Position numbers and translations under genes: made by a program. DNA of 64,000 bases, from assembly GCF_041435195.1 (NCBI RefSeq), contig NZ_CP108106.1, positions 1,426,001 to 1,490,000 on the forward strand, written 5' to 3'. Every line of letters begins with the position of its first letter. Within the stretch, counting starts at the first letter, position 1. Shown piece by piece: positions 45,885 to 54,181 of the stretch. This DNA comes from Streptomyces sp. NBC_00224 (GTDB lineage: Bacteria > Actinomycetota > Actinomycetes > Streptomycetales > Streptomycetaceae). The notes beneath the pieces are model-generated. The model was not told the origin of the DNA, searched no databases, and saw only the letters and a list, made by a program, of their open reading frames with translations.

Positions 45885-47803
45885 CCACGATCGCAACCAA
45901 CACCCCGGCGGCAAGCGGCAGTTGGCGGGATCCCGAGGCGCTGCGCACCCTGCGCGCCCGGTACGCCGCCGGGAGCCTTGAGGCCGAGTACCCCTCGGTA
46001 CGGCCCCTGCTCGCCCGTCTCCCGGAGCGGCAACTGCCCGCCGCGGGACAGCTGCTCGCCCGGCTCGATCGCGAGGAGGTCGTCCGCCACCACGCCGACG
46101 TGCCGGTGGTGACCGTCGCCGTCACCGGCCAGTCCACCGTCGCCCCGCTGGTGGCCCCGCTCACCGCGGAGCTGGCCCGCCACGGACTGCTGCTCGACCC
46201 GGTGGTCTCGCCGTACGGCTCGTATCTGGCGGACCTGCTCGGACCCGGCTCCGGCACCGGGCCGCAGCCCCGCGTCACGCTGTGCCTGCTGGACGCGCAC
46301 ACCGTCTTCGAGGAGGTGCCGCTGCCCTGGCGGGTCGAGGACGTCGAGGCCGCGGCCCGGTCCCGGCTCGCCCTGATCGGCCGGGCCGTCCGCACCCATC
46401 AGGACGGCGGGCGCGGGCCCTTGGTCCTCAACACGGTTCCGCTGCTGCACCGCCACGCCCGCCAGCTGGTCGATCTGCGCTCCCGGGCCCGACTGGGCGT
46501 CGTCTGGCGCGAGTTCAACAGCGGGCTGCTCGCCCTCGCCGAGGAGCACCCCGGGCTGATCGTCGTCGACCTCGACCCGCTGATCGCCGAGGGGACGCCC
46601 GCGTACGAGCCGCGCACCGGTCTGTACGCCAAGGCGCGCCTCGCCGAGGGGCTGCTCGCGAGCTACGCCCGCGACGTCGGCCACCTCGTCACGGGGCTGC
46701 TCGGCCGGACCCGCAAGTGCCTCGTCCTGGACCTGGACGGGACGCTGTGGGGCGGGGTGCTCGGCGAGGACGGCGTGGATGGCATCGAGCTCGGCAGCGG
46801 GTTCCGCGGCGAGGCGTTCGCCGAGTTCCAGCGCGTGGTGGCCCAGCTCGGCTCGCAGGGGGTGCTGCTCGCCGTCAGCAGCAAGAACGACGAGGACAGA
46901 GTGCGCGAGGCGCTGCGCGAACACCCCTCGATGCTGCTGCGCGAGGACGACTTCGTCCGCGTCAACGCCAACTGGTCGGCCAAGCACGACAATCTGCGCG
47001 ACATCGCGGAGCGGCTCGGGATCGGTCTGGACAGCTTCGTCTTCGTCGACGACAGCACCTTCGAGTGCGGTCTGGTCCGCGAGCAGCTGCCGCAGATCGC
47101 GGTGGTCCGGGTCGACGAGGAGCCGGCCCTGCACCCCGCCGCGCTCCTCGCGGACGGCTGGTTCGACCTGCCCGTGCTCACCGACGAGGACCGCGAGCGG
47201 GCGGGCCGCTACCGCACCGAGGCCAAGCGGCAGGAGTTCCGCGAGGACACCGGCTCGTACCAGGACTATCTGGACGGTCTCGGCATCGAGGTGACGGTGC
47301 GCCCGCCGGAGCCCGCGGAGCTGTCCCGGGTCTCCCAACTGACCCTGCGCACCAACCAGTTCCACCTCGCCCCCGAGCGCCTCCAGCTGCCCGAGGTGCG
47401 GGAGTGGGCCGAGCGCCCGGACCGCGGTGTGCTGGTGGTGCGCGCCCGCGACCGGTTCGGCGACCACGGCCTGGTCGGCGCGGTGTTCCTGCGCCGCGAC
47501 GCGGAGGACCTGCACATCGACAACTACGTGCTGAGCTGCCGGGTGTTCTCACGCGGCATCGAGAGCGCCTGTCTGGCGGCCGTCCTGGAGCACGCGGCGG
47601 CGTCCGGAGCGAACGGCGCGCTCGCCCACCACCGGCCCACCCCGCGCAACGCCGCCTTCGCCTCCTTCTACATCGACCACGGCTTCGTCCCCACGGGCGT
47701 CGCCCCCGACGACCCCACCACCGTCGTCTTCCGCCACGCCCTGCGCGACATCACGCCCGCCCCCGCCCATCTGCGGCTGCACACCGCCTTCGAGGAGAAC
47801 TGA
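45881..47803 (+). CDS. FkbH-like glyceryl transferase/phosphatase
   Basis: This 640-residue protein has an N-terminal SGNH/unknown part and a central HAD domain with DLDGTLWGGVLGED (Asp284, Asp286). A C-terminal GNAT-like region follows (RVFSRGIESACLAAVLEHA). FkbH-like enzymes take 1,3-bisphosphoglycerate, remove phosphate and load a D-glyceryl group on a dedicated ACP. That ACP is encoded 2 bases downstream. The ATG overlaps the KAS III stop. Strong marker of tetronate or methoxymalonyl pathways; the lack of dehydrogenase genes here favours tetronate. Confidence 0.92.
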   Translation: MTTIATNTPAASGSWRDPEALRTLRARYAAGSLEAEYPSVRPLLARLPERQLPAAGQLLARLDREEVVRHHADVPVVTVAVTGQSTVAPLVAPLTAELARHGLLLDPVVSPYGSYLADLLGPGSGTGPQPRVTLCLLDAHTVFEEVPLPWRVEDVEAAARSRLALIGRAVRTHQDGGRGPLVLNTVPLLHRHARQLVDLRSRARLGVVWREFNSGLLALAEEHPGLIVVDLDPLIAEGTPAYEPRTGLYAKARLAEGLLASYARDVGHLVTGLLGRTRKCLVLDLDGTLWGGVLGEDGVDGIELGSGFRGEAFAEFQRVVAQLGSQGVLLAVSSKNDEDRVREALREHPSMLLREDDFVRVNANWSAKHDNLRDIAERLGIGLDSFVFVDDSTFECGLVREQLPQIAVVRVDEEPALHPAALLADGWFDLPVLTDEDRERAGRYRTEAKRQEFREDTGSYQDYLDGLGIEVTVRPPEPAELSRVSQLTLRTNQFHLAPERLQLPEVREWAERPDRGVLVVRARDRFGDHGLVGAVFLRRDAEDLHIDNYVLSCRVFSRGIESACLAAVLEHAAASGANGALAHHRPTPRNAAFASFYIDHGFVPTGVAPDDPTTVVFRHALRDITPAPAHLRLHTAFEEN

Positions 47804-47805
47804 CC

Positions 47806-48045
47806 ATGACCGCCACCGCCATCGCCGACGCCACCGAGTTCTGCGCGCTCCTGGAGGACGAACTCGGTATCCGCGTCGCCCCCGAAGACCTCGGCCGCCC
47901 CCTCGACGAAGTGGCCGAGTGGGACTCGGTCCATCTGCTGCGCCTGGTCACCGTGGTGGAGAGCGTCACCGGCCGCCGCATCCCGGTGGCCGACCTCCTG
48001 GAGGCCGTGACCTTCCAGCAGATGTACGAGGCGGTACGCGCGTGA
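47806..48045 (+). CDS. Acyl carrier protein for the glyceryl unit
   Basis: A 79-residue ACP with attachment Ser in EVAEWDSVHLLRL, the WDS form typical of glyceryl/FkbJ-like carriers. It lies between the FkbH-like gene and the thioesterase gene and overlaps the latter (GTGA). It should carry the glyceryl group to the KAS III enzyme. Confidence 0.9.
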   Translation: MTATAIADATEFCALLEDELGIRVAPEDLGRPLDEVAEWDSVHLLRLVTVVESVTGRRIPVADLLEAVTFQQMYEAVRA

Positions 48046-48845
48046 GCGGCCCCGCCACGGCCGCCACGGCGGGCTGCCTCGTCCGGGCGCCGCGCGAGGA
48101 CGCTCCGCTGCGGCTGTTCTGCTTCCACCACGCGGGCGGCGGGGCGTCGTTCTACGCCCCGTGGGCCGCCCGGGTGATACCCGAAGTCGACGTCCTGCCG
48201 GTGCAGTTGCCCGGCCGCGAGTCCCGGTTCCGCGAACCGCGGTTCCACGACGCGGGGACCCTGGCCGAAGCCCTCGCCGACGAGCTCGCACCGTGGCTGG
48301 ACCGTCCGTACGCCGTGTACGGGCACAGCATGGGCGCGCTGATCGGCTTCGCGGTGGTGGCGGCCCGGATGCGGGCCGGGGGCCGGGCGCCGCTCGCGAT
48401 GTTCCTCGGCGCGTACGCGGCCCCGCATCTCACCCCGCCCCTGCCGCCCGCCGATCTGCACGACGACGCCGGCCTCGCCCGCCTCCTGGTGGACATCGGC
48501 GGGCTGCACCCGCAGTTCCTGGGCCGCGACGACTGGCTGCGCGCCCTACTGCCCATCGTCCGGGACGACCTGCGGATCTGCGCCAGCCACCGGGAGGCGG
48601 GGCTGCCGGACCCGGACGAGGCGGAGCAGCGGCTGCCGCTCGACATCCGGGCCTTCGCGGGCGCGGACGACGCGCTCGTGGACCCCGGCGCGGTGTACGC
48701 CTGGGAGCGGTACGCGCGCGACTTCCGGCTGACCACCGTGCCGGGCGGCCACTTCTTCCCGCGCGACGCCCCCGAGCCGTTCTTCGAGGAGCTCAACCGC
48801 TCGCTCGCCGGGCTGCTCACCGAGGCGCGGCGGGCCCCCGCGTGA
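48042..48845 (+). CDS. Type II thioesterase
   Basis: This 267-residue alpha/beta hydrolase of the RifR/GrsT type has FCFHHAGGGAS, the nucleophile Ser96 in GHSMGA, the Asp in GADDALVDP and the His in GGHFFPRD. Type II TEs remove wrong or stalled acyl groups from carrier domains. It is the last gene of the tetronate operon, starts at a GTG overlapping the ACP stop, and converges with the lactonase-like gene 9 bases away. Confidence 0.9.
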   Translation: MSGPATAATAGCLVRAPREDAPLRLFCFHHAGGGASFYAPWAARVIPEVDVLPVQLPGRESRFREPRFHDAGTLAEALADELAPWLDRPYAVYGHSMGALIGFAVVAARMRAGGRAPLAMFLGAYAAPHLTPPLPPADLHDDAGLARLLVDIGGLHPQFLGRDDWLRALLPIVRDDLRICASHREAGLPDPDEAEQRLPLDIRAFAGADDALVDPGAVYAWERYARDFRLTTVPGGHFFPRDAPEPFFEELNRSLAGLLTEARRAPA

Positions 48846-48854
48846 CGGGCCGCC

Positions 48855-49706
48855 TCACCGCGGGCGCACCACGCGCGGCACCCCGGCCATGCGCCGCCGG
48901 GCCTCCTCCGCGTTCTTCTCGTACAGCGTGCGCTGCTCGTCGACGCCGGGCATGACCCACAGCGGGCGCGAGGAGCCGTCGGCGAAGGCGAGCCCCTCGG
49001 TGTCGGGCCGCAGTCCCGTCAGGGTGAGCGCGAACGGCTCCTGGTAGTCGATGGCGCCGTCGGAGGTGAGGCGGAAGGGGCGGTCGTGGCCCGGGTAGAT
49101 GACATCGGCCGCCCCGATCACCCGGTCGATGCTGCGGGCCGCGAGGTCGGCGTCCCAGAAGACCAGCGGGTTGCGGCGCGTCGTGGCGACGTACGCGAAG
49201 TGCAGGGCGTCGCCGGTGATCGCGGCCACTCCGGCGTCGGTGTCGACCAGTACGCCGATGCTGCCGGGCGAGTGCCCGGGCAGGCCGATGACGCTGACGC
49301 CGGGCACGATCTCCTCGCCGTCCGCCACCTCGCGGATGCGCAGCTGTTCGAGCAGCAGTCCGGTCCAGGCGGGGGTCGCCCAGTCGTTGGAGTGCGGCGC
49401 GTGGGCGTAGCGCCGCTCGTCGCCGTGGAGGAGGAGCTCGGCGCGCGGGAACAGATCGATGTTCTGTACGTGGTCCCAGTGGGCGTGGGTGAGCACCAAG
49501 GTGTCGATGTCCGCCGCTGTGAGGCCGCGCGCCGCGAGCGCCGCCCACAGATGGGGGCGGCGTCCGACGTGGGCGGCGTCGACGAGGATGGTGCGGGGGC
49601 GGCCGGTGGCGTCGGCGCCCCGGACGAGGAAGACGCCGCAGAAGGCGGGGTAGCCCTGGTCGGTGTCGATGGCGAAGCCGGGCAGGAGAATGTCGATCGT
49701 CGGCAT
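48855..49706 (-). CDS. Metallo-beta-lactamase-fold hydrolase, N-acyl homoserine lactonase-like
   Basis: This 283-residue protein has the zinc motif HAHWDH, a distal His in GLPGHSPGS, Asp in ITGDALHF and His in YPGHDRPF, the order seen in AiiA/AttM lactonases. These enzymes open gamma-lactones. The ATG at 49706 has AAGGGAG upstream. It converges on the tetronate operon with only 9 bases between. Since an acyl tetronate and a gamma-butyrolactone are close chemical relatives of acyl homoserine lactones, a role in signal or product turnover is possible but unproved. Confidence 0.82.
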   Translation of the reverse strand: MPTIDILLPGFAIDTDQGYPAFCGVFLVRGADATGRPRTILVDAAHVGRRPHLWAALAARGLTAADIDTLVLTHAHWDHVQNIDLFPRAELLLHGDERRYAHAPHSNDWATPAWTGLLLEQLRIREVADGEEIVPGVSVIGLPGHSPGSIGVLVDTDAGVAAITGDALHFAYVATTRRNPLVFWDADLAARSIDRVIGAADVIYPGHDRPFRLTSDGAIDYQEPFALTLTGLRPDTEGLAFADGSSRPLWVMPGVDEQRTLYEKNAEEARRRMAGVPRVVRPR

Positions 49707-49759
49707 GGAACTCCCTTGTGTGTGGCCGCTGTTGACACTCATGCGGCCGTGTTCCGGTG

Positions 49760-51697
49760 TCAGCCGTCGGCCGCCTCGTGGACGGCGGCGCGCAGCGCTT
49801 CGAGGCTGTGCGGGTTGGCGAGCGTGGAGAGGTCGCCGGGCACGTCCTGGGTGACGCAGTCGCGGATCAACCGGCGCATCACCTTGCCGGTGCGGGTGCG
49901 TGGCAGTTCGGGCAGGGCGACCACGCGGCTGGGCCGGAAGGCGGGCCCGAGGGCGTCGGCCACGCGCGCGCGGATCCGGTCGGCGTCCGGCGCCGACAGC
50001 GTCCCGTGCGCGGGCACCACGAAGCACCAGAGCGCCTCGCCCTTGACCGGGTGCGGAATCCCGACCGCCGCCGCCTCGGCCACGGCGGGGTCGCCGAGCG
50101 CGGCCTCCTCGACCTCGGCGGGGCCGAGCCGTTTGCCCGCCACCTTCATCACGTCGTCGAGGCGGCCGTGCACGAACCACTCCCCGTCGGACCGGGACGC
50201 CAGGTCGCCGTGGGACCAGCGGCCGGGCCTGCGGCTGAAGTAGGTGTGGGCGAACCGCTCGGGCGCGCGCCACAGGCCCCGGGTCATGCCCGGCCAGGAC
50301 TGGCGCACCACCAGTTCGCCCATCACGCCCTCGCCGACCTCGGCGCCGTCCGCGTCCTCGATGACCGCGTCGATGCCCAGACAGGGGCCGGTGAAGCCGC
50401 ACGGCGTCTGGGGGACGGTGGGCGCGGACGCCAGGAGCGAGCCGCCCACCTCCGTACCGCCGCTGATGTTGATGACGGGGCAGCGGCCGCCGCCGACCTC
50501 GTGGAAGTACCAGCGCCAGGCGTCCTCGGTCCAGGGTTCGCCGGTGGAGCCGAGTATCCGCAGCCGGGACGCGGCGGACCCGGGCCCGGCGGTGGTCATC
50601 ATCGCCCGCGCGAGGCTGGGCGAGCTGCCGAAGACGCTGACCCGGTGGTCGTCCAGGAGCCGCCACAGCCGGGCCGGGTCGGGGTGGTCGACGGCGCCTT
50701 CGTACGCGAGGACGCAGGCACCCGCGAGGGTGCAGCCGACGACGACGAGGGCGAACATGATCCACCCGGGGTCGGTGACCCAGAAGGCCACGTCGTCGGG
50801 GCGCACGTCGAGGTTGTAGCGGACCTCGGAGCCGACCTGCACGGGAAACCCGCCGTGGGTGTGGACGGCGCCCTTGGGGCGTCCGGTGGTGCCGGACGTG
50901 TACAGGAGGAGGAAGGGCGCGCTGGCGGGCAGCGGCACGGTCTCGGCGGGCTTCGCCTCGGTGAGCGCTTGCCAGGTGGTGATGGCCGCGCCGGACGGCG
51001 ACGCGGTGTCGGGCGGTTCGTCCGCGACGACCACCAGGTGGTGTACGTCGGGGACCTTGTCCGCCGCCGCGCGGGCGACGGGCAGCATCTCGTACCGCTT
51101 GCCGCGCCGGGTCGTGGCCACGGCCGTCACCAGCACCCGGGCCCCGGCGTCGGCGAGCCGCACCGCCAGTGCCTCGGTGCCGAAGCCGGAGAACATCGGG
51201 ACCAGGACGGCGCCGATGCGGGCGCAGGCGAAGAGCAGCACGAAGGCCTCGGGACCGGGTGGCAGACAGCCCGCCACCCGGTCCCCCTCCCCCACTCCCA
51301 GGCCGCGGAGTCCCGTGGCGACCCGGGCGCTGAGTCGCGCCGTCTCGCGGTAGCCGAGCCGTCCCCGCGTGCCGTCCTCGCGCTCCCAGCGCAGAGCCGT
51401 CGCGTCCGGGCGGCCACGGCGCACATGGCGCTCAAGACAGGACTCGACCAGGTTGGTCCGACCCCCGGGGAACCAGCGCGTGGCGGCGATCCCGCCCCGC
51501 CCGTCGCGGGCGCACAGCGGCTGCTCGTGCCAGACGATGCCCATGTCGCGGGCGGCGCTGGTCCAGTACCACTCGGGGTCCGCGACGGAGCGGCGCTGCA
51601 GCTCGCGGTATCCGTCCAGGCCGTGGGCCTGGCAGAACCGGGCGACGTTGCTGTGCTCGGTCAGCTCCCGGCCGGGGTACCAGGCGTACTCGCCCAT
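49760..51697 (-). CDS. Acyl-CoA synthetase (acetyl/acetoacetyl-CoA synthetase-like)
   Basis: This 645-residue ANL enzyme has A3 motif LLYTSGTTGRPKGAVHTHGG, A7 WSHGDLASR, hinge GRLDDVMKVAGKRLGPAEVE and the C-terminal lysine motif PRTRTGKVMRR. The long N-terminal extension (about 90 residues) resembles acetyl- or acetoacetyl-CoA synthetases, which activate short acids. The ATG overlaps the thiolase stop. It is the third gene of a hydrolase-thiolase-ligase operon under a divergent TetR. The substrate cannot be assigned. Confidence 0.85.
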   Translation of the reverse strand: MGEYAWYPGRELTEHSNVARFCQAHGLDGYRELQRRSVADPEWYWTSAARDMGIVWHEQPLCARDGRGGIAATRWFPGGRTNLVESCLERHVRRGRPDATALRWEREDGTRGRLGYRETARLSARVATGLRGLGVGEGDRVAGCLPPGPEAFVLLFACARIGAVLVPMFSGFGTEALAVRLADAGARVLVTAVATTRRGKRYEMLPVARAAADKVPDVHHLVVVADEPPDTASPSGAAITTWQALTEAKPAETVPLPASAPFLLLYTSGTTGRPKGAVHTHGGFPVQVGSEVRYNLDVRPDDVAFWVTDPGWIMFALVVVGCTLAGACVLAYEGAVDHPDPARLWRLLDDHRVSVFGSSPSLARAMMTTAGPGSAASRLRILGSTGEPWTEDAWRWYFHEVGGGRCPVINISGGTEVGGSLLASAPTVPQTPCGFTGPCLGIDAVIEDADGAEVGEGVMGELVVRQSWPGMTRGLWRAPERFAHTYFSRRPGRWSHGDLASRSDGEWFVHGRLDDVMKVAGKRLGPAEVEEAALGDPAVAEAAAVGIPHPVKGEALWCFVVPAHGTLSAPDADRIRARVADALGPAFRPSRVVALPELPRTRTGKVMRRLIRDCVTQDVPGDLSTLANPHSLEALRAAVHEAADG

Positions 51698-52869
51698 CAG
51701 TGCGCCTCCGGGTTCTCGATGAGCGCGGCGATGCCCTGGCCGCCGCCGATGCACAGCGCGACGACCGCGAACCGCGCGCCGGTGCGGCGCAGTTCGTGGG
51801 CGGCCTTGAGCAGCAGGATCGTTCCCGTCGCGCCGATCGGGTGGCCGAGCGCGATCGCCCCGCCGTTCGGGTTGACCCGGTCGGGGTCCAGCTTGAGGTC
51901 GTCGAGTACGGCGAGGACCTGCGCGGCGAACGCCTCGTTGAGCTCGACCACCGCGATGTCGTCGATGTCGAGCCCCGCGCGCCGCAACAGCTTCCTGATG
52001 GCGCCGGCGGGCGCGAATCCCATGATCTCCGGCTCCAGGGCGGTGACCACCACATCGCGCAGCAGACACAGAGGGACGGTGCCCGGGCGCAGATCCGTGG
52101 CGCGCGTCATCAGTACGGCGGCGGCCCCGTCGTTGAGCCCGGCCGAGTTCCCGGCGGTGACGGTGCCGTCGGGAGCGAACGCGGGGTCGAGCTTGGCGAG
52201 CCGCTCCACGGTGGTGCCGGGGCGCGGGTGTTCGTCCCGCCCGACCTTGCCGTCCGGGGTGAGCACGGGCACGATCTGACCGGCGAACCGCCCTTGCGCC
52301 ACGGCCTCGGCGGCCCGCTGCTGGCTCCGGGCGGCCCAACTGTCCTGGCGCTCCCGGGAGATGGCGAACCGTGCGGCCACGGCCTCGCCCGTGAGCCCCA
52401 TCGGGCCGTGCGCGAAGGGGTCGGTGACCAGCGAGAACGTCCCGTCGATACGAGGTGGTCCGGGCAGCTCGTCGGCGGCGCGCTCGCTGTAGTCGAGCAG
52501 CGGCTGACGGGTCATCGACTCATTGCCGCCGGCCACCATGACCTGCGCCTCGCCGAGGGCGAGCGTCTGCGCGGCGGACCAGACGGCCTGGAGGCCGGAG
52601 CCGCACAGCCGGTTGACGTTGTACGCGCGCACCTCGACCGGCAGCCCGGCGGCCAGCGCCGCGCGCCGCGCGTTGAACGCGTCCGGCCCCACCTGGCCGA
52701 CGCAGCCCAGGACGACCTCGTCGACCTCGTGCAGGTCGATACCGGCCCGCAGCAGCGCCTCCTGGATCACCAGGGCGCCGAGCCGGTGCGCCGGGACCGA
52801 CCGCAGCGCCCCCTTGAACCGCCCGACGGGCGTGCGCGCCCCGTGGACGACGGCTATGTCGGACAGCAT
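51697..52869 (-). CDS. Thiolase (acetyl-CoA C-acetyltransferase)
   Basis: This 390-residue thiolase has the acyl-binding Cys in NRLCGSGLQAV, the GNEPM-like GGNESM, NEAFAAQ, GGAIALGHPIGATG (His) and the second Cys in ALCIGGGQG. All catalytic residues are present. It can condense two acetyl-CoA or cleave beta-ketoacyl-CoA. Start and stop overlap the flanking genes (ATGA), tying it to the hydrolase and ligase. Confidence 0.92.
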   Translation of the reverse strand: MLSDIAVVHGARTPVGRFKGALRSVPAHRLGALVIQEALLRAGIDLHEVDEVVLGCVGQVGPDAFNARRAALAAGLPVEVRAYNVNRLCGSGLQAVWSAAQTLALGEAQVMVAGGNESMTRQPLLDYSERAADELPGPPRIDGTFSLVTDPFAHGPMGLTGEAVAARFAISRERQDSWAARSQQRAAEAVAQGRFAGQIVPVLTPDGKVGRDEHPRPGTTVERLAKLDPAFAPDGTVTAGNSAGLNDGAAAVLMTRATDLRPGTVPLCLLRDVVVTALEPEIMGFAPAGAIRKLLRRAGLDIDDIAVVELNEAFAAQVLAVLDDLKLDPDRVNPNGGAIALGHPIGATGTILLLKAAHELRRTGARFAVVALCIGGGQGIAALIENPEAH

Positions 52870-54065
52870 CAGATCCCCCGCTCGTCGAGCCAGTCGAACA
52901 CCCGCTGGTGGAAGTGGAGGGCCGCGCCCTCCTGGCAGTGCTCGCCGGAGCCGTCGGCGGCGGCGAACCGGATGAGGCCCTTCTCGGCGCGCAGCGCGGC
53001 GTGGACCCGCTGCGCCTCGCCGCGCGCGACCACGTCGTTCTCGGCTTCCAGGACCAGGGTCGGGCAGGTGATGTACTCGGCCACGCCGTCGAGGTTGTAC
53101 GGCATGCAGGCGCGCAGGGCCTCGGCCGGGGTCTTGGCCCCGAAGGCCCACATGCCGTGCCGCAGGAACCAGCGCAGCTGGGTGCTGTGCGACATGGCGA
53201 CCCCCAGGGCGGGCCCGGCCACCTCGTCGCGGCTCTCCGTTACCCATTCGGCCAGGTGCGCCGGGATGCCCGCGAGGGGCAGCCGGTAGAAGTCGTAGAT
53301 GCCGTTGTGCAGGACGCAGGCCGCGAAGCGCCGTTCGAAGGCGGCGGCCCGGGCGCCGAGGAGCCCGCCGAAGCTGGTGCCGAAGAGGACGAGCCGGTCG
53401 GCGTCGACCCCGGGCAGGGTGAGTGCGTGGTCCACCACCGGGGTGACCACCGACTCCCAGTCGGGCCGGAAGGCCAGGCCCTGTACGCGGCGCACGGACT
53501 GCTGTCCGGGCCCCTCGAAGGCGAGCACGTGGTAGCCGCGCCGCAGGGCGCCCGCGCCGACCATGAAGTACAGCTCCTCCAGCGTGGAGTCGTACCCGCC
53601 GTGGTGGATCAGGGTCGGCCGGGGCTCGTCCGTGGGCCCGGCCAGGAAGAGGTAGCCCGGCAGGGTCGTGCCCTCGTACGGGATGCGGAGCGGGACGACC
53701 GGGGTGTCGAACAGTTCGGCGGCGCGGGCGAACGTCTCGCGCGAGTGCAGTGCGAGGCGGTCGGACTCCCGGTCGTGGTCGCGGTCGTCGAGGCGGAAGA
53801 AGTCGGCCGTGCGGTAGTAGTTGGAGGCCCGCAGCAGCGCCTCGCGCGCGCTCACCCGGTGCCCGGCGGCCAGTGCGTCGTCGCCGGTGCGGTGCAGCCG
53901 CGCGGCGGTGGCCGACCAGGCGCGGCACCAGGCGGCCTCGTTGCCGTCGGGAACGTCCTGGCAGGTGACGAGCACCTCCCCGAGATCGGCGCCCCCGCAG
54001 GCGGCGTGTCCCGCCGTGCGCAGCGCCTGGAAGGAGAACGCCTTGTCGTCGAAGAGGAACTTCAC
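52869..54065 (-). CDS. Alpha/beta hydrolase, FrsA/peptidase-like (paralogue 2)
   Basis: This 398-residue protein is a paralogue of the hydrolase at 35629-36861. It shows the same FLFDD start, IHHGGYDSTLEE, FEGPGQ, FRPDWE-VVTPVVD and a GTSFGG nucleophile elbow. It starts at a GTG with GGGAGG upstream; the longer frame runs through the operators. It is the first gene of the operon with thiolase and ligase, so it may release an acid that the ligase and thiolase then process. Confidence 0.8.
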   Translation of the reverse strand: MKFLFDDKAFSFQALRTAGHAACGGADLGEVLVTCQDVPDGNEAAWCRAWSATAARLHRTGDDALAAGHRVSAREALLRASNYYRTADFFRLDDRDHDRESDRLALHSRETFARAAELFDTPVVPLRIPYEGTTLPGYLFLAGPTDEPRPTLIHHGGYDSTLEELYFMVGAGALRRGYHVLAFEGPGQQSVRRVQGLAFRPDWESVVTPVVDHALTLPGVDADRLVLFGTSFGGLLGARAAAFERRFAACVLHNGIYDFYRLPLAGIPAHLAEWVTESRDEVAGPALGVAMSHSTQLRWFLRHGMWAFGAKTPAEALRACMPYNLDGVAEYITCPTLVLEAENDVVARGEAQRVHAALRAEKGLIRFAAADGSGEHCQEGAALHFHQRVFDWLDERGI

Positions 54066-54092
54066 CGCGGGCCTCCCGCTGAACCCACTGAA

Positions 54093-54110
54093 CGGAACGG
54101 CACCGTTCCG
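54093..54110. promoter_or_regulatory. TetR operator 1
   Basis: CGGAACGGCACCGTTCCG has perfect 8-bp arms around CA. It is 28 bases upstream of the hydrolase GTG and matches operator 2 at 16 of 18 positions. Confidence 0.75.
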
Positions 54111-54143
54111 GCTCGTAGGGCGCGAACGTACACCCGCCACTCA

Positions 54144-54161
54144 CGGAACGCAACCGTTCCG
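54144..54161. promoter_or_regulatory. TetR operator 2
   Basis: CGGAACGCAACCGTTCCG has 7-bp arms and is followed by a further half site (GTTCCG, 54161-54166). It ends 20 bases before the TetR gene start. Centre-to-centre distance to operator 1 is 51 bases. Confidence 0.75.
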
Positions 54162-54181
54162 TTCCGTGTTAATCTCCGATC

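Noticed and set aside
45881..48045. FkbH-like and ACP genes as a methoxymalonyl-ACP pathway.
   Set aside because: The two dehydrogenases and the O-methyltransferase required for methoxymalonyl are missing, while a FabH-like synthase is present, so tetronate is the better reading.
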